Origin: Marivita sp.
GTDB taxonomy: Bacteria > Pseudomonadota > Alphaproteobacteria > Rhodobacterales > Rhodobacteraceae
DNA length: 64,000 bases
Direction: 5' to 3'
Assembly (NCBI RefSeq): GCF_020055635.1
Contig: NZ_JAIPUT010000020.1
Location: 1-64,000 of the forward strand
In this document: piece after piece, positions 8,056 through 16,924 of the stretch
How positions within the stretch are numbered: position 1 is the stretch's first letter
Layout: the number at the start of each line of letters is the position of its first letter
Notes under the pieces: model-generated
Told to the model about the DNA's origin: nothing
Databases searched by the model: none
Seen by the model: the letters and a program-made list of their open reading frames with translations, nothing else
Made by a program: the position numbers and the translations under genes

Positions 8056-9416
8056 CCGACTGGACCGATGCCCTGCCCGATCCCGCCCGCGCCTTTCTCG
8101 AAGGCCGCCGGCTGGACGAGGTGGAATGCATCATCGCCGACCTGCCGGGCATTGCCCGCGGCAAGGCGGTGCCGGCGTCGAAATTCGCGCGGCAAGCCTA
8201 TTTCCACCTGCCGGATTCGATCTTCTTCCAGACCATCACCGGCGATTGGGGCGAAGCCGCAGACGAGGACGATGGCGGCTTCATCGAACGCGACATGATC
8301 CTGAAGCCCGACATGAGCACCGCGACGGCCGCGCCCTGGACCGGCGACTGGACGTTGCAGGTGATCCACGACGCGTATGACCGCAAGGGCAACCCGGTGC
8401 CCTATGCGCCGCGAAACGTGCTCAAACGCGTGGTGCAGCTTTACCGCGACCAGGGCTGGAAACCGGTTGTCGCGCCCGAGATGGAATTCTTCCTCACCGC
8501 CCGCAATCTGGACCCGGCCAAGCCGATCGAGCCGATGATGGGCCGGTCGGGCCGTCCGGCGGCCGCGCGCCAGGCCTATTCCATGACCGCGGTCGACGAA
8601 TTCGGCCCGGTGATCGATGACATCTACGATTTCGCCGAAGCCCAGGGCTTCGAGATCGACGGCATCACCCAGGAAGGCGGCGCGGGACAGCTCGAGATCA
8701 ACCTGCGCCACGGCGACCCGGTCAAGCTCGCCGACGAGGTGTTCTATTTCAAGCGCCTGATCCGCGAGGCCGCGCTGCGCCACGATTGTTTCGCCACCTT
8801 CATGGCCAAGCCGATCGAGAACGAACCCGGCAGCGCCATGCATATCCACCATTCGATCATGGATATCGAAACCGGCCGCAACATCTTTTCCGGACCGCAG
8901 GGCGGAGAAACCGACGCGTTCTTCCACTTCATCGGCGGGTTGCAGACCTACACGCCCTCGGCCATCGCGGTGCTGGCACCCTACGTCAACAGCTACCGCC
9001 GCTATGTCAAGGAACATGCCGCCCCGATCAACCTGGCCTGGGGCCGCGACAACCGCACCACCGGCATCCGCATTCCGCTGTCCGGCCCCGACAGCCGCCG
9101 GGTCGAGAACCGCCTCGCGGGGATGGATTGCAATCCCTATCTCGGCATCGCGGCCTCGCTCGCCTGCGGCTATCTCGGGCTGATGAACGAGAAATGGCCG
9201 TCCAAGCCGCTCAAGAGAGATGCCTATGAGGGTGAGGCGGACATTCCGCAGGTGCTGGGCCAGGCGCTTCAGGTGTTCGAAGAGGCCGAGGACCTGCACA
9301 AGATCCTCGGCGAGGATTTCTGCCGCGTCTATTCGATCGTCAAGCGGGCGGAATACGAGGAGTTCCTGCAGGTCATCAGCCCGTGGGAACGCGAACACCT
9401 TCTGTTGAACGTCTGA
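8052..9416 (+). CDS. Glutamine-synthetase-family ligase 2
   Basis: A 454-residue GS-fold protein, paralogous to ligase 1 but clearly diverged. The landmarks are APEMEFFLTA, GAGQLEINLRHG, GSAMHIHHSIMD and RDNRTTGIRIPLSG. Translational coupling with the amidotransferase (4-base overlap) argues for a shared pathway. The two ligases may act on different amines or form a hetero-oligomer. As with ligase 1, activity on ammonia is unlikely given the context; this is inference. Confidence 0.85.
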   Translation: MTDWTDALPDPARAFLEGRRLDEVECIIADLPGIARGKAVPASKFARQAYFHLPDSIFFQTITGDWGEAADEDDGGFIERDMILKPDMSTATAAPWTGDWTLQVIHDAYDRKGNPVPYAPRNVLKRVVQLYRDQGWKPVVAPEMEFFLTARNLDPAKPIEPMMGRSGRPAAARQAYSMTAVDEFGPVIDDIYDFAEAQGFEIDGITQEGGAGQLEINLRHGDPVKLADEVFYFKRLIREAALRHDCFATFMAKPIENEPGSAMHIHHSIMDIETGRNIFSGPQGGETDAFFHFIGGLQTYTPSAIAVLAPYVNSYRRYVKEHAAPINLAWGRDNRTTGIRIPLSGPDSRRVENRLAGMDCNPYLGIAASLACGYLGLMNEKWPSKPLKRDAYEGEADIPQVLGQALQVFEEAEDLHKILGEDFCRVYSIVKRAEYEEFLQVISPWEREHLLLNV

Positions 9417-9426
9417 TCCGGGATTT

Positions 9427-9504
9427 CGGACCGGCTTCGCCGGTCCGACCGATCGGGGGGCCAGCCCCCCGAACCCCCCGGGATATTTTTGAACCAGAGA
9501 AGAT
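9427..9504 (+). repeat. Twin hairpins plus relative of the dispersed element
   Basis: Two hairpins stand side by side: CGGACCGG / CCGGTCCG with a CTTCG loop (9427-9447) and CGGGGGG / CCCCCCG with a CCAG loop (9454-9471). They are followed by GGGATATTTTTGAACCAGAG, which shares ATATTT and AGAGAAGA with the complement of the element at 36786 and 60794. The block separates ligase 2 from the oxidase and probably acts at the RNA level; no U-run follows the stems. Confidence 0.5.
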
Positions 9505-9517
9505 CAGGACCGCGCCC

Positions 9518-10822
9518 GTGAACCTATTGTTCAGCAATGACACACGCGGGGAATATCCCCGAAGCTGGTACGCCGCGACCGCGACGCCGCTGGCGCCGTT
9601 CGCGCCGCTTCAGGGTGAGACGCGGGCCGATGTCTGTATCGTCGGCGGCGGCTATACCGGGCTGTCGGCGGCGCTGCACCTGGCCGAGATGGGCGCGGAC
9701 GTGGTGCTGCTCGAGGCCCATCGCGTCGGCTTTGGCGCGTCGGGACGCAATGGCGGGCAGCTGGGGTCCGGCCAGCGGCAGGACCAGGTCACGCTGGAGA
9801 AGATGGTCGGGCAGGACGCCGCGCGTCATCTGTGGGATCTGGGCGAGGACGCCAAGGCGCTGGTGCGCGGGCTGATCGCGCGGCATGGCATCGACTGCTA
9901 CATCCGCGACGGCATCGCCTGGGCGGCGTCGCGACCGGCGGACGTGGCCGACCTGCACAGCTATGCCGAACATCTTCAGAAACGCTACGGCCATGACAAG
10001 GTCACGCCGCTGGACCGGGACGCGTTTCACGCGCTTTGCCCGTCGCCCGATTATGTCGGCGGCATGCTCGACATGGGGGCGGCGCATCTGCACCCGCTGC
10101 GGCTGGCGCTGGGACTGGCCGACGCCGCCGCCAGGGCCGGTGCGCGCCTTTACGAGCGCAGTCATGTGCATGACATCCGGCACGGGCCCAAGGTCACGAT
10201 CCGCACCGATGCGGGGCACGTGGTGGCCGACCAGGTTATCCTGGCCGCCAACGGGTATCTTGGCGGGCTCGACCGCCAGGTCACCGCGCGGGTCATGCCG
10301 ATCAACAATTACGTCGTCGCCACCGAACCGTTGGGCGAGGACGCCGCGCGCGTGCTGACGCAGGACGTGGCGGTCGCCGATTCGCGGTTCGTGGTCAATT
10401 ACTTCCGCCTCAGCCACGACAGGCGCCTGATCTTCGGGGGCGGCGAAACCTATGGCTACCGCTTTCCGGCCGACATCGCGGCGCTCGTGCGCAGGCCGAT
10501 GACCAAGGTGTTTCCGCATCTCCGGGATGTCCGGGTCGATTACGCCTGGGGCGGCACGCTTGCCATCACGCTCCGGCGCATGCCCTATCTTGCCCGCGTG
10601 CGCCCCAACATCCTGTCGGCCTCGGGCTATTCCGGCCACGGTGTCGGCAACGCGATCCAGGCGGGAAAGCTGCTGGCCGAAGCGACGCGCGGGGCCTCGA
10701 CGGGCTTTGACGCCTTCAACGCGATCCCGCATGGCCGCTTCCCGGGCGGAGGGCTGCTGCGCACGCCGATCCTGAAACTCGCCATGTCCTGGTTCGCGAT
10801 GCGCGACCGGCTGGGGGTCTGA
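9518..10822 (+). CDS. FAD-dependent amine oxidoreductase (PuuB/OrdL-like)
   Basis: A 434-residue DAO-fold flavoprotein. The dinucleotide site VCIVGGGYTGLSAALHL lies at about residues 41-57, followed by LLEAHRVGFGASGRNGGQLG, the signature of gamma-glutamylputrescine oxidase-like enzymes. The C-terminal YSGHGVGNA motif contacts FAD. The start is the GTG at 9518, with AGGA eight bases before it; the longer frame runs through hairpins and is rejected. Beside two GS-like ligases and a GATase, the likely step is oxidation of a gamma-glutamylated amine to an aldehyde. A gamma-glutamyl aldehyde dehydrogenase is not present in the window. Confidence 0.87.
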   Translation: MNLLFSNDTRGEYPRSWYAATATPLAPFAPLQGETRADVCIVGGGYTGLSAALHLAEMGADVVLLEAHRVGFGASGRNGGQLGSGQRQDQVTLEKMVGQDAARHLWDLGEDAKALVRGLIARHGIDCYIRDGIAWAASRPADVADLHSYAEHLQKRYGHDKVTPLDRDAFHALCPSPDYVGGMLDMGAAHLHPLRLALGLADAAARAGARLYERSHVHDIRHGPKVTIRTDAGHVVADQVILAANGYLGGLDRQVTARVMPINNYVVATEPLGEDAARVLTQDVAVADSRFVVNYFRLSHDRRLIFGGGETYGYRFPADIAALVRRPMTKVFPHLRDVRVDYAWGGTLAITLRRMPYLARVRPNILSASGYSGHGVGNAIQAGKLLAEATRGASTGFDAFNAIPHGRFPGGGLLRTPILKLAMSWFAMRDRLGV

Positions 10823-10943
10823 GCCTCCGGGTGTCGCCACGCCGCATGATTTTCCTGCAAATTTCGTCGCCACGGCGTCATGCCTCTGTCATACTGTCGT
10901 GACACCGCGTATTGAACGTGACAGCAAGAAACGGGGCGCAGAT
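10823..10943 (+). other. Intergenic gap with a short direct repeat
   Basis: These 121 bases hold no gene. CGTGACA occurs twice about 18 bases apart shortly before the aminotransferase start; this could be a regulator site but is short. No terminator with a U-run is visible after the oxidase. Confidence 0.25.
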
Positions 10944-12134
10944 ATGCCAGACCTTCCGAACATGCACGACGCAGAACCCATCCCCGACGCCGCCCGCGGC
11001 GAGATCGAGCGGCTGCTGCACTCCGGGGATCTGTTCCGCTACACCGCGTCCGAGGGATCGCCGGTGGCGCTGCTCGAGGAAGAGTTCGCGGCATGGATGG
11101 GCAAACGCTTCGCGCTTGCGGTCAGCAGCTGTTCGGCGGCGCTGTTTCTGTCGCTCAAGGCGTTGGGCCTTCCACGCGACGCGCGGGTCATGATCCCCGC
11201 CTTCACCTTTGCCGCCGTGCCGTCGTCGATCGTGCATGCCGATTGCGTCCCGGTCCTGTGCGAGGTCGATGACAGCTACCGCATCGACATGGCGGATTTC
11301 GAAGCCAGGCTCGACGACGTCGACGCGGTGATGATCAGCCACATGCGCGGGCATACCTCGGACATGGACGCAATCCTGCGGCTGGCCGCGGCGCGCGACA
11401 TCCCGGTGATCGAGGACGCCGCGCATTCGCTGGGCACCCGCTGGAACGGGCAGCTTGTCGGCACGCTGGGCGCGGTCGGCTGCTTCAGCTTCCAGAGCTA
11501 CAAGATGCTCAATGGCGGCGAAGGCGGCATCCTGCTGACCGACGATGCCGACCTGATCGCCCGTGCGGTGATCCTGTCGGGCGCCTACGAGCACAACTGG
11601 AAGAAACACCCGGTCCTGCACGAGGCATTTGCGAAATGGCAGAACAAGCTGCCGCTCTACAACCTGCGCATGTCGAACCTCTCGGCCGCCGTCATCCGGC
11701 CCCAGCTGGATGAACTGGACCGCCGCGTGGCCAATGGCCGCCGCAACCACGACCATGTCGCCGATCTTCTGCGCCGGTCGCCCTGGATCGATGTGCCCAG
11801 CGCCCTGCCCAAGGAAGAGCGTGCGCCGGATTCGCTGCAATTCAGCCTGACCGGGATGGATGATGCATCGGTCGATGCCTTTGTCGAGGTCGCCAGGACG
11901 ATGGGGGTCACGATCCAGGTCTTCGGCCGCAGCACCGACAACGCGCGGGCCTTCTGGAACTGGGAATTCCTTGGCCCGGCCCCCGACCTGCCGAAGACCC
12001 GCCAGATGCTGTCACGCGCCTGCGATTGCCGCCTGCCCGCGCGCCTGACGCTGGAGGATTGCGATGCTGTGGCCGACGTCATCCTGTCGGCCATCGATCA
12101 TGTCATGCAGCAGCCGGTCCAGGCCACCGCCTGA
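10944..12134 (+). CDS. DegT/DnrJ/EryC1/StrS-family PLP aminotransferase
   Basis: A 396-residue fold type I aminotransferase. The PLP lysine is in FSFQSYKMLNGGEGG and the cofactor aspartate in PVIEDAAHSLG; the fold's N-terminal part shows ALAVSSCSAALFLSLKALGL. Family members transfer an amino group to a sugar or cyclitol ketone, usually on a nucleotide carrier. No nucleotide-sugar genes adjoin, so the substrate is open; the neighbouring amine-metabolism cluster is a possible link. I chose ATG 10944 because the earlier frame lacks conservation. The stop is directly adjacent to the convergent phaR stop, with no bases between. Confidence 0.85.
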   Translation: MPDLPNMHDAEPIPDAARGEIERLLHSGDLFRYTASEGSPVALLEEEFAAWMGKRFALAVSSCSAALFLSLKALGLPRDARVMIPAFTFAAVPSSIVHADCVPVLCEVDDSYRIDMADFEARLDDVDAVMISHMRGHTSDMDAILRLAAARDIPVIEDAAHSLGTRWNGQLVGTLGAVGCFSFQSYKMLNGGEGGILLTDDADLIARAVILSGAYEHNWKKHPVLHEAFAKWQNKLPLYNLRMSNLSAAVIRPQLDELDRRVANGRRNHDHVADLLRRSPWIDVPSALPKEERAPDSLQFSLTGMDDASVDAFVEVARTMGVTIQVFGRSTDNARAFWNWEFLGPAPDLPKTRQMLSRACDCRLPARLTLEDCDAVADVILSAIDHVMQQPVQATA

Positions 12135-12710
12135 TCACTTGTCGAGCTTCGACAGCTTTTTCTGAAGCTCGGCGAGCTGGGTCTTGATCGCGTCCAGATC
12201 CTCGCCCTCCGTCGTGGTCTTGTCGGTCGTGCCCGCGTCGGAATCGTCTGGCGACGGCCCCGACCAGCCCGGCGACACCTTGCCCGTCATCGCCTTGAGG
12301 AACGCTTCCTGCTGCGCCTGGATGGCCTCGAAGCCCGGCACGTTCGACATCGGGTTCGCCTTGCTCATGTTCTCGACCCATTTCGACTGGCTGTCGCGGA
12401 ACATCTCGAAACTGGCGGCAAGGAATTGCGGCACGACGCTGGTCGCCTGCGTCGTGTAGCTGCGCACCAGGTCGTTCAGCACGTTGGTCGGCAACACGCT
12501 TTCGCCCCGGCTTTCGTGCTCGGCGATGATCTGCAACAGGTATTGCCGCGTCAGGTCATCCCCCGATTTCAGATCGACGATCTTCACTTCGCGCCCGCCC
12601 CGAATGAAGCTGGCGATGTCTTCGAGGGTCACGTAGTCGGATGTTTCGGTATTGTAGAGACGCCGGCTCGCGTAGCGTTTGATCAGCAACGGTTTCTGGT
12701 CTTCGGCCAA
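12135..12710 (-). CDS. phaR: Polyhydroxyalkanoate synthesis repressor PhaR
   Basis: A 191-residue PHB/PHA accumulation regulator. The N-terminal DNA-binding domain reads LLIKRYASRRLYNTETSDYV, the family signature; the middle holds the granule-binding region and the C-terminus is a lysine-rich coiled coil (IKTQLAELQKKLSKL). PhaR binds DNA until polymer appears, then moves to the granule and frees phasin expression. The start is a TTG at 12710 preceded by a strong GGGAGG; the upstream ATG frame has no conserved residues. A CTGC-N3-GCAG site 29 bases before the start suggests autoregulation. Confidence 0.93.
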   Translation of the reverse strand: MAEDQKPLLIKRYASRRLYNTETSDYVTLEDIASFIRGGREVKIVDLKSGDDLTRQYLLQIIAEHESRGESVLPTNVLNDLVRSYTTQATSVVPQFLAASFEMFRDSQSKWVENMSKANPMSNVPGFEAIQAQQEAFLKAMTGKVSPGWSGPSPDDSDAGTTDKTTTEGEDLDAIKTQLAELQKKLSKLDK

Positions 12711-12738
12711 GGTGTCTCCCTCCCCCGGAATGTCTTTG

Positions 12739-12749
12739 CTGCATTGCAG
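12739..12749. promoter_or_regulatory. Candidate PhaR operator at phaR
   Basis: The palindrome CTGC-ATT-GCAG matches the TGC-rich CTGC-N3-GCAG site reported for PhaR of Paracoccus and Rhodobacter. It lies in the phaR upstream region, consistent with feedback on its own promoter. Confidence 0.65.
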
Positions 12750-12808
12750 CCTACGCACATGCAAAACAAAAAGAAAGCGTTGCTGACGTCATGCAGGCAT
12801 CCACGAAC

Positions 12809-12839
12809 AAAAAAGGCCGGATCCACGAGGGACCCGGCC
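12809..12839 (-). terminator. Intrinsic terminator of phaP
   Basis: On the minus strand a 10-bp stem (GGCCGGGTCC pairing with GGATCCGGCC through one G-U pair) at 12815-12839 is followed by a run of six T. It lies about 50 bases after the phasin stop. Confidence 0.75.
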
Positions 12840-12889
12840 AGAATATAGCGTTCCAATTTGGGAGGAGAGAACGCTAATTCATGAAAAGC

Positions 12890-13339
12890 TTACTTCGCGG
12901 CAGTTGTTGCCTTCTTGGCAGCGGTCGTCGCGTCGGCAGTGGCTTTCTTGACTGCGGCGGTCGCGTCTTCCGACAGGTCCTTGCCAGCAGCCATCATCAG
13001 TTCGACCGTGTCCATCTGGACCTTCTTCGCGATCTCGGCGAAGGCGGCCATGTTCTCGGCAGCAACTTCAGCTTGCGCGGACGCGAAATCGGTCATCGCT
13101 TTTGCATAGTCGGCCGGCTCGGTCTTCGCCTTCGACATGTCGCTCAGCTTGGACAGGGTGTCTTTTGTCCACTTGGCGGAAATCTCGCTCGACTTCTCGG
13201 CGGCTTCCAGGGCAACGCTGGACAGCTTTTCGTTCAGGGTCGCTGTTGTCTTGAAAGCGTCTTCCATTGCTTTCGTGTCGACCGGGAATGCGCCCATCAT
13301 TTCTTTCATGGTCGCGGTCATGTCAGGTGTCTTAGCCAT
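12890..13339 (-). CDS. phaP: Phasin (PHA granule surface protein)
   Basis: A 149-residue, almost entirely helical protein without a signal peptide, rich in alanine, lysine and methionine. Its tail is the repetitive ATAAVKKATADATTAAKKAT, typical of phasins of this group. Phasins coat the PHA granule and set its size and number. The gene lies between phaR and phaC, has its own terminator, and is preceded by two PhaR-type palindromes, so it should be strongly induced when polymer titrates PhaR. Confidence 0.9.
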   Translation of the reverse strand: MAKTPDMTATMKEMMGAFPVDTKAMEDAFKTTATLNEKLSSVALEAAEKSSEISAKWTKDTLSKLSDMSKAKTEPADYAKAMTDFASAQAEVAAENMAAFAEIAKKVQMDTVELMMAAGKDLSEDATAAVKKATADATTAAKKATTAAK

Positions 13340-13406
13340 TGTTCAAATCCTTTCCTGCTCTGCGGGCCCACCCCGCTGTCTCTTGCAGATGACAAACAGA
13401 TACATG

Positions 13407-13444
13407 CTGCACCGCAGCATTTCAAGTCTTTTTCTGCACTGCAG
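13407..13444. promoter_or_regulatory. Two candidate PhaR operators at phaP
   Basis: CTGC-ACC-GCAG (13407-13417) and CTGC-ACT-GCAG (13434-13444) stand 27 bases apart in the phaC-phaP gap, upstream of phaP. Two sites at the phasin promoter agree with the tight PhaR control known for phasin genes. Confidence 0.7.
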
Positions 13445-13485
13445 CAAAAAAATTTCCCTAGGGTCAGGCAAAGCCCGCCGAACGC

Positions 13486-15279
13486 CTAGGCGGTGGCCTT
13501 GATCCGCACATAGGTCCCCGGCGCGGGGGAAAGCGGCGGATGGGCGGTGTCGCCCACATCGCGCGCAGGCACCCACTTGCCCGACCGCTTGGCGATCCAC
13601 TTTTCCCAGACCGGCCACCACGACCCTTCGGTGTACTCGGCCTGCGCCAGCCAGTCGGACGGCGGCAAGGACAGGTCGGCATTGGTGTAATGGCCGTATT
13701 TCTTCTTGGTCGGCGGATTGACGATGCCCGCGATATGGCCCGATTCCGAGACGATGAACGTCTTCGACCTTGACCCCATCGCCTGCACGCCCTTGTAGCA
13801 ATCCTTCCATGCCGCGATGTGATCGGTCTCGCAGGCGATCGAACACAGCGGCACGTCCACGTCCCGAAGGTTCAGCGTGTGACCCATCAGGTCGAACCCG
13901 CCCTCGGCGAACTTGTTGTCCTGGCACAGCCCGCGCAGGTACTGCATCGCCATCTTGCCCGGCAGGTTCGCCCCGTCACCGTTCCAGTACAGAAGATCGA
14001 AGGCGGGCGGGGTCTCGCCCATCATGTAGCTCTTGATCGCGGGTCCGTAGATCAGGTCGTTCGACCGCAGATAGCTGAAGGTACGCGCCATGATGAAGGA
14101 CTTGAGGATGCCGGTCTCGCCGATCTCGGCCTCGATCCCGTCGATGAAATCATCCTGCAGGAACGGCGTGAATTCGCCCTGGTCCGAAAAATCGGTCAGC
14201 GCCGTGAAGAAGGTGGCGGACTTGATCGAACTGTCGCCGCGCTGCTTCATCAACGACAGCGTGAGGCTCAGCGTGGTGCCCGCGATGCAATAGCCGATCG
14301 CGTTGATCTTCTCGACACCGCAGATCGCCTTCACCTCGTCGACCGCCCGCAGGTAGCCATCCTCGATATAGGTATCCAGCCCGACATCCTTGTACGACTC
14401 GTCCGGGTTGATCCAGCTGACCACGAACAGCGTGTAGCCCTGATCGACGACCCAGCGGATGAAGGAATTTTCCGGTTTCAGATCGAGAATGTAGAACTTG
14501 TTGATCCAGGGCGGGAAGAGCACGATCGGTGTTTCGCGCACCTTTTCGGTGGTCGGCTTGTACTGGATCACCTCCATCATGTGGTTGCGATACACCACCT
14601 CGCCCTCGGCGGTGGCGATGTTGGTCCCGATCTCGAACGCGCCCTCGTCGGCCAGCCGGACCACCAGCTCGCCATTGTTGGCTTCGAGATCCGCCACCAG
14701 GTTCTCAAGACCCTTCACAAGGCTCTCGCCCTCGGTTTCCAGCGCCTTCTGAAGCGCATCCGGATTGGTCGCCAGGAAATTCGTCGGTGCGAACATGTCG
14801 ACGATCTGCTGGGCGAAATAGCGCAACCGCTTCTTCTCGGTCGCGTCCATGTCCTCGATATCGTCCACCGCGGTGCGGATCGCCTCGGCGTTTATCAGGT
14901 ATTGCTGCTTGATGAAGTTGAAATACGGATGCTCGTCCCACAGCGGGTTCTTGAACCGCCGGTCCTTGGGGCCGGGATCCGCCGGAGCCTGCAACTTGCC
15001 CTTGGCCAGCGCCTGCTGTGCCTCGACGTAATGGGTGACGGACTTGCCCCAGAATTCGATCTGATGTTCGAGAATCTTTGCCGGGTTCTGCACCCATTCC
15101 TGCCAATAGGCCTGCATCGCGTGCCCGAACAACATCGAGTCCGGCGCGCTCAGCGACGGGTTGACCTTCTTCTTGCTGGAGAGCGCAGACATGAGCCGCT
15201 GCGTGAGCGTCTCGATCTTTTGCAAATTGGCCTCAAGTTCCGCGCTCATTTCTGGTGCGGCAACGTCGTTGGTTGTCAT
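13486..15279 (-). CDS. phaC: Class I polyhydroxyalkanoate synthase PhaC
   Basis: A 597-residue alpha/beta-hydrolase-fold polymerase that joins hydroxyacyl-CoA units into PHA at the granule. The lipase-like box is NAIGYCIAGTTLS, whose cysteine carries the growing chain; the catalytic aspartate is in SIACETDHIA and the histidine in VSESGHIAGIV. Length and the N-terminal region fit class I single-subunit enzymes. I chose ATG 15279, about ten bases after a GGGGGG ribosome site; a TTG two codons earlier is possible. It diverges from phaZ, with a PhaR-type site between them. Confidence 0.95.
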   Translation of the reverse strand: MTTNDVAAPEMSAELEANLQKIETLTQRLMSALSSKKKVNPSLSAPDSMLFGHAMQAYWQEWVQNPAKILEHQIEFWGKSVTHYVEAQQALAKGKLQAPADPGPKDRRFKNPLWDEHPYFNFIKQQYLINAEAIRTAVDDIEDMDATEKKRLRYFAQQIVDMFAPTNFLATNPDALQKALETEGESLVKGLENLVADLEANNGELVVRLADEGAFEIGTNIATAEGEVVYRNHMMEVIQYKPTTEKVRETPIVLFPPWINKFYILDLKPENSFIRWVVDQGYTLFVVSWINPDESYKDVGLDTYIEDGYLRAVDEVKAICGVEKINAIGYCIAGTTLSLTLSLMKQRGDSSIKSATFFTALTDFSDQGEFTPFLQDDFIDGIEAEIGETGILKSFIMARTFSYLRSNDLIYGPAIKSYMMGETPPAFDLLYWNGDGANLPGKMAMQYLRGLCQDNKFAEGGFDLMGHTLNLRDVDVPLCSIACETDHIAAWKDCYKGVQAMGSRSKTFIVSESGHIAGIVNPPTKKKYGHYTNADLSLPPSDWLAQAEYTEGSWWPVWEKWIAKRSGKWVPARDVGDTAHPPLSPAPGTYVRIKATA

Positions 15280-15303
15280 GACCAATATTCCCCCCTAGAT
15301 ATG

Positions 15304-15314
15304 CTGCCATGCAG
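15304..15314. promoter_or_regulatory. Candidate PhaR operator between phaC and phaZ
   Basis: CTGC-CAT-GCAG lies in the 110-base divergent gap, 25 bases upstream of the phaC start. One site could serve both promoters. Confidence 0.6.
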
Positions 15315-15389
15315 AATACAGTCGCCTGCGTTGGGAGGCAAAGCGACGAATTGGCCCGGATCCCGGGCCGGCTTTAAGGAGACGCCTCT

Positions 15390-16670
15390 ATGCGCCACAT
15401 GATGACATACGATCTCATGGAAACTTTTCGCAATACGAATCAATGGCTTGGCTCGACAGCGCGCACCATGGCCTCGTACCCGGCCTGGGCCATGCTGCCC
15501 AATCCGGCGGTTCAGTGGATGGCCGCCTGGGGCGAGGTCACCGAACGCACATTCGAGCGTATGGTCGTCAAACCCGACTGGGGGATTCGGACATTCACCC
15601 ATGAAGACGGCAAGGACCACCTCGTCGAGATTGAGACCATAGTCGAACGTCCCTTCGGGGATCTGATCCACTTCAACGTCGTCGGACGCAAGGAACAGCC
15701 CCGCAAGATCCTGCTGGTGGCGCCGATGTCCGGGCATTATGCAACGCTCCTCCGCTCCACGGTGAAATCCCTACTCGTGAACTGCGAAGTTTACGTGACG
15801 GATTGGCATAATGCACGCGACATTCCCGTCAGCGCCGGAAAGTTCGACGTCGAGGACTACACCCTCTACCTGATGGACTTCATGCGCGAGCTGGGTCCCG
15901 ACATCAACGTCGTCGCGGTCTGCCAGCCGGTGCCGCTGACGCTTGCCGCAACCGCCTACCTGGCCGAACTGGACCCGGACGCGCAGCCGCGCACGCTGAC
16001 CCTGATCGGCGGCCCCGTCGATCCCGACGCGACGCCGACCGACGTGACCGATTTCGGCGCCCGTGTGACCATGGGCCAGCTCGAGGAAACCATGATCCAG
16101 CGGGTCGGTTTCAAATACCCGGGCGTCGGCCGCATGGTCTATCCCGGCCTCTTGCAGCTGGCCTCTTTCATCTCGATGAATGGCGAACGGCACGCCGATG
16201 CATTCTCGAACCAGATCCAGAACGTCATGCGCGGCGATGCGTCGGACCATGATGCGCATAACCGCTTCTACGACGAATACCTGGCGGTGATGGACATGCC
16301 GGCGGAATTTTACCTCTCCACCGTCGACCGCATCTTCAAGAAGCGCGAAATCGCCAAGAACGAATTTGTCGTCGATGGGCACAAGGTCGATTTCGGCGCG
16401 ATCACGCGGGTCGCGGTGAAAACCGTCGAAGGCGCGAATGACGACATCTCGGCCCCCGGCCAGTGTATCGCAGCCCTCGGCCTCTGCACCGGCCTGCCGG
16501 ACGACAAGAAGGCCAGCCATGTCGAACCGGGCGCTGGCCATTACGGCATCTTCGCCGGCAAAAGCTGGCGCAACAACATCCGCCCGCTGGTGCTCGACTT
16601 CATCGACAGCAACGCGGCCGGACCCGACACCGCGAAGAAAGCCAAACCGGCGAACACCAACGCCGCATGA
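15390..16670 (+). CDS. phaZ: Intracellular PHA depolymerase PhaZ
   Basis: A 426-residue cytoplasmic depolymerase without a signal peptide, which breaks down granule polymer to hydroxyacids. The family's active-site box is NVVAVCQPVPLTL, with cysteine as nucleophile, and VEPGAGHYGIFAGKSWR near the end holds the catalytic histidine. AAGGAG lies about nine bases before the ATG. It is transcribed divergently from phaC, so synthesis and breakdown genes share a regulatory gap. A strong terminator follows. Confidence 0.93.
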   Translation: MRHMMTYDLMETFRNTNQWLGSTARTMASYPAWAMLPNPAVQWMAAWGEVTERTFERMVVKPDWGIRTFTHEDGKDHLVEIETIVERPFGDLIHFNVVGRKEQPRKILLVAPMSGHYATLLRSTVKSLLVNCEVYVTDWHNARDIPVSAGKFDVEDYTLYLMDFMRELGPDINVVAVCQPVPLTLAATAYLAELDPDAQPRTLTLIGGPVDPDATPTDVTDFGARVTMGQLEETMIQRVGFKYPGVGRMVYPGLLQLASFISMNGERHADAFSNQIQNVMRGDASDHDAHNRFYDEYLAVMDMPAEFYLSTVDRIFKKREIAKNEFVVDGHKVDFGAITRVAVKTVEGANDDISAPGQCIAALGLCTGLPDDKKASHVEPGAGHYGIFAGKSWRNNIRPLVLDFIDSNAAGPDTAKKAKPANTNAA

Positions 16671-16675
16671 GACAC

Positions 16676-16710
16676 GAAGGGCCGATCCCGGGATCGGCCC
16701 CTTTCGTTTG
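16676..16710 (+). terminator. Intrinsic terminator of phaZ
   Basis: GGGCCGATCC pairs perfectly with GGATCGGCCC (16679-16700), extended by CGAA/TTCG flanks, and is followed by a T-rich tail. Confidence 0.8.
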
Positions 16711-16924
16711 CGCAGGCCGGACCACTCTGTCCTGTCAGACAACGCAGGGCTCCGGCCTTGACGGCTCGTGATGGTCCATGCCCCGAAGCCCCGACAGGAC
16801 CGGCCCAACCACACCTCAGGTCGGAAATCTGTCAGCGCATACCGACACGTAACGCGTCACCAAATGTTGACATATGCCATGCCCTGCATGGATAACCTGT
16901 AAAAATGCGGTAACGGCGGCGGCA

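Noticed and set aside
5948-9398. Long minus-strand frames opposite the two GS-like ligases
   Set aside because: They are complementary to well-supported genes with intact active-site motifs and show no recognisable domain.
13819-15402. 527-residue plus-strand frame opposite phaC
   Set aside because: phaC carries a full catalytic triad; the opposite frame has no motif and mirrors codon bias.
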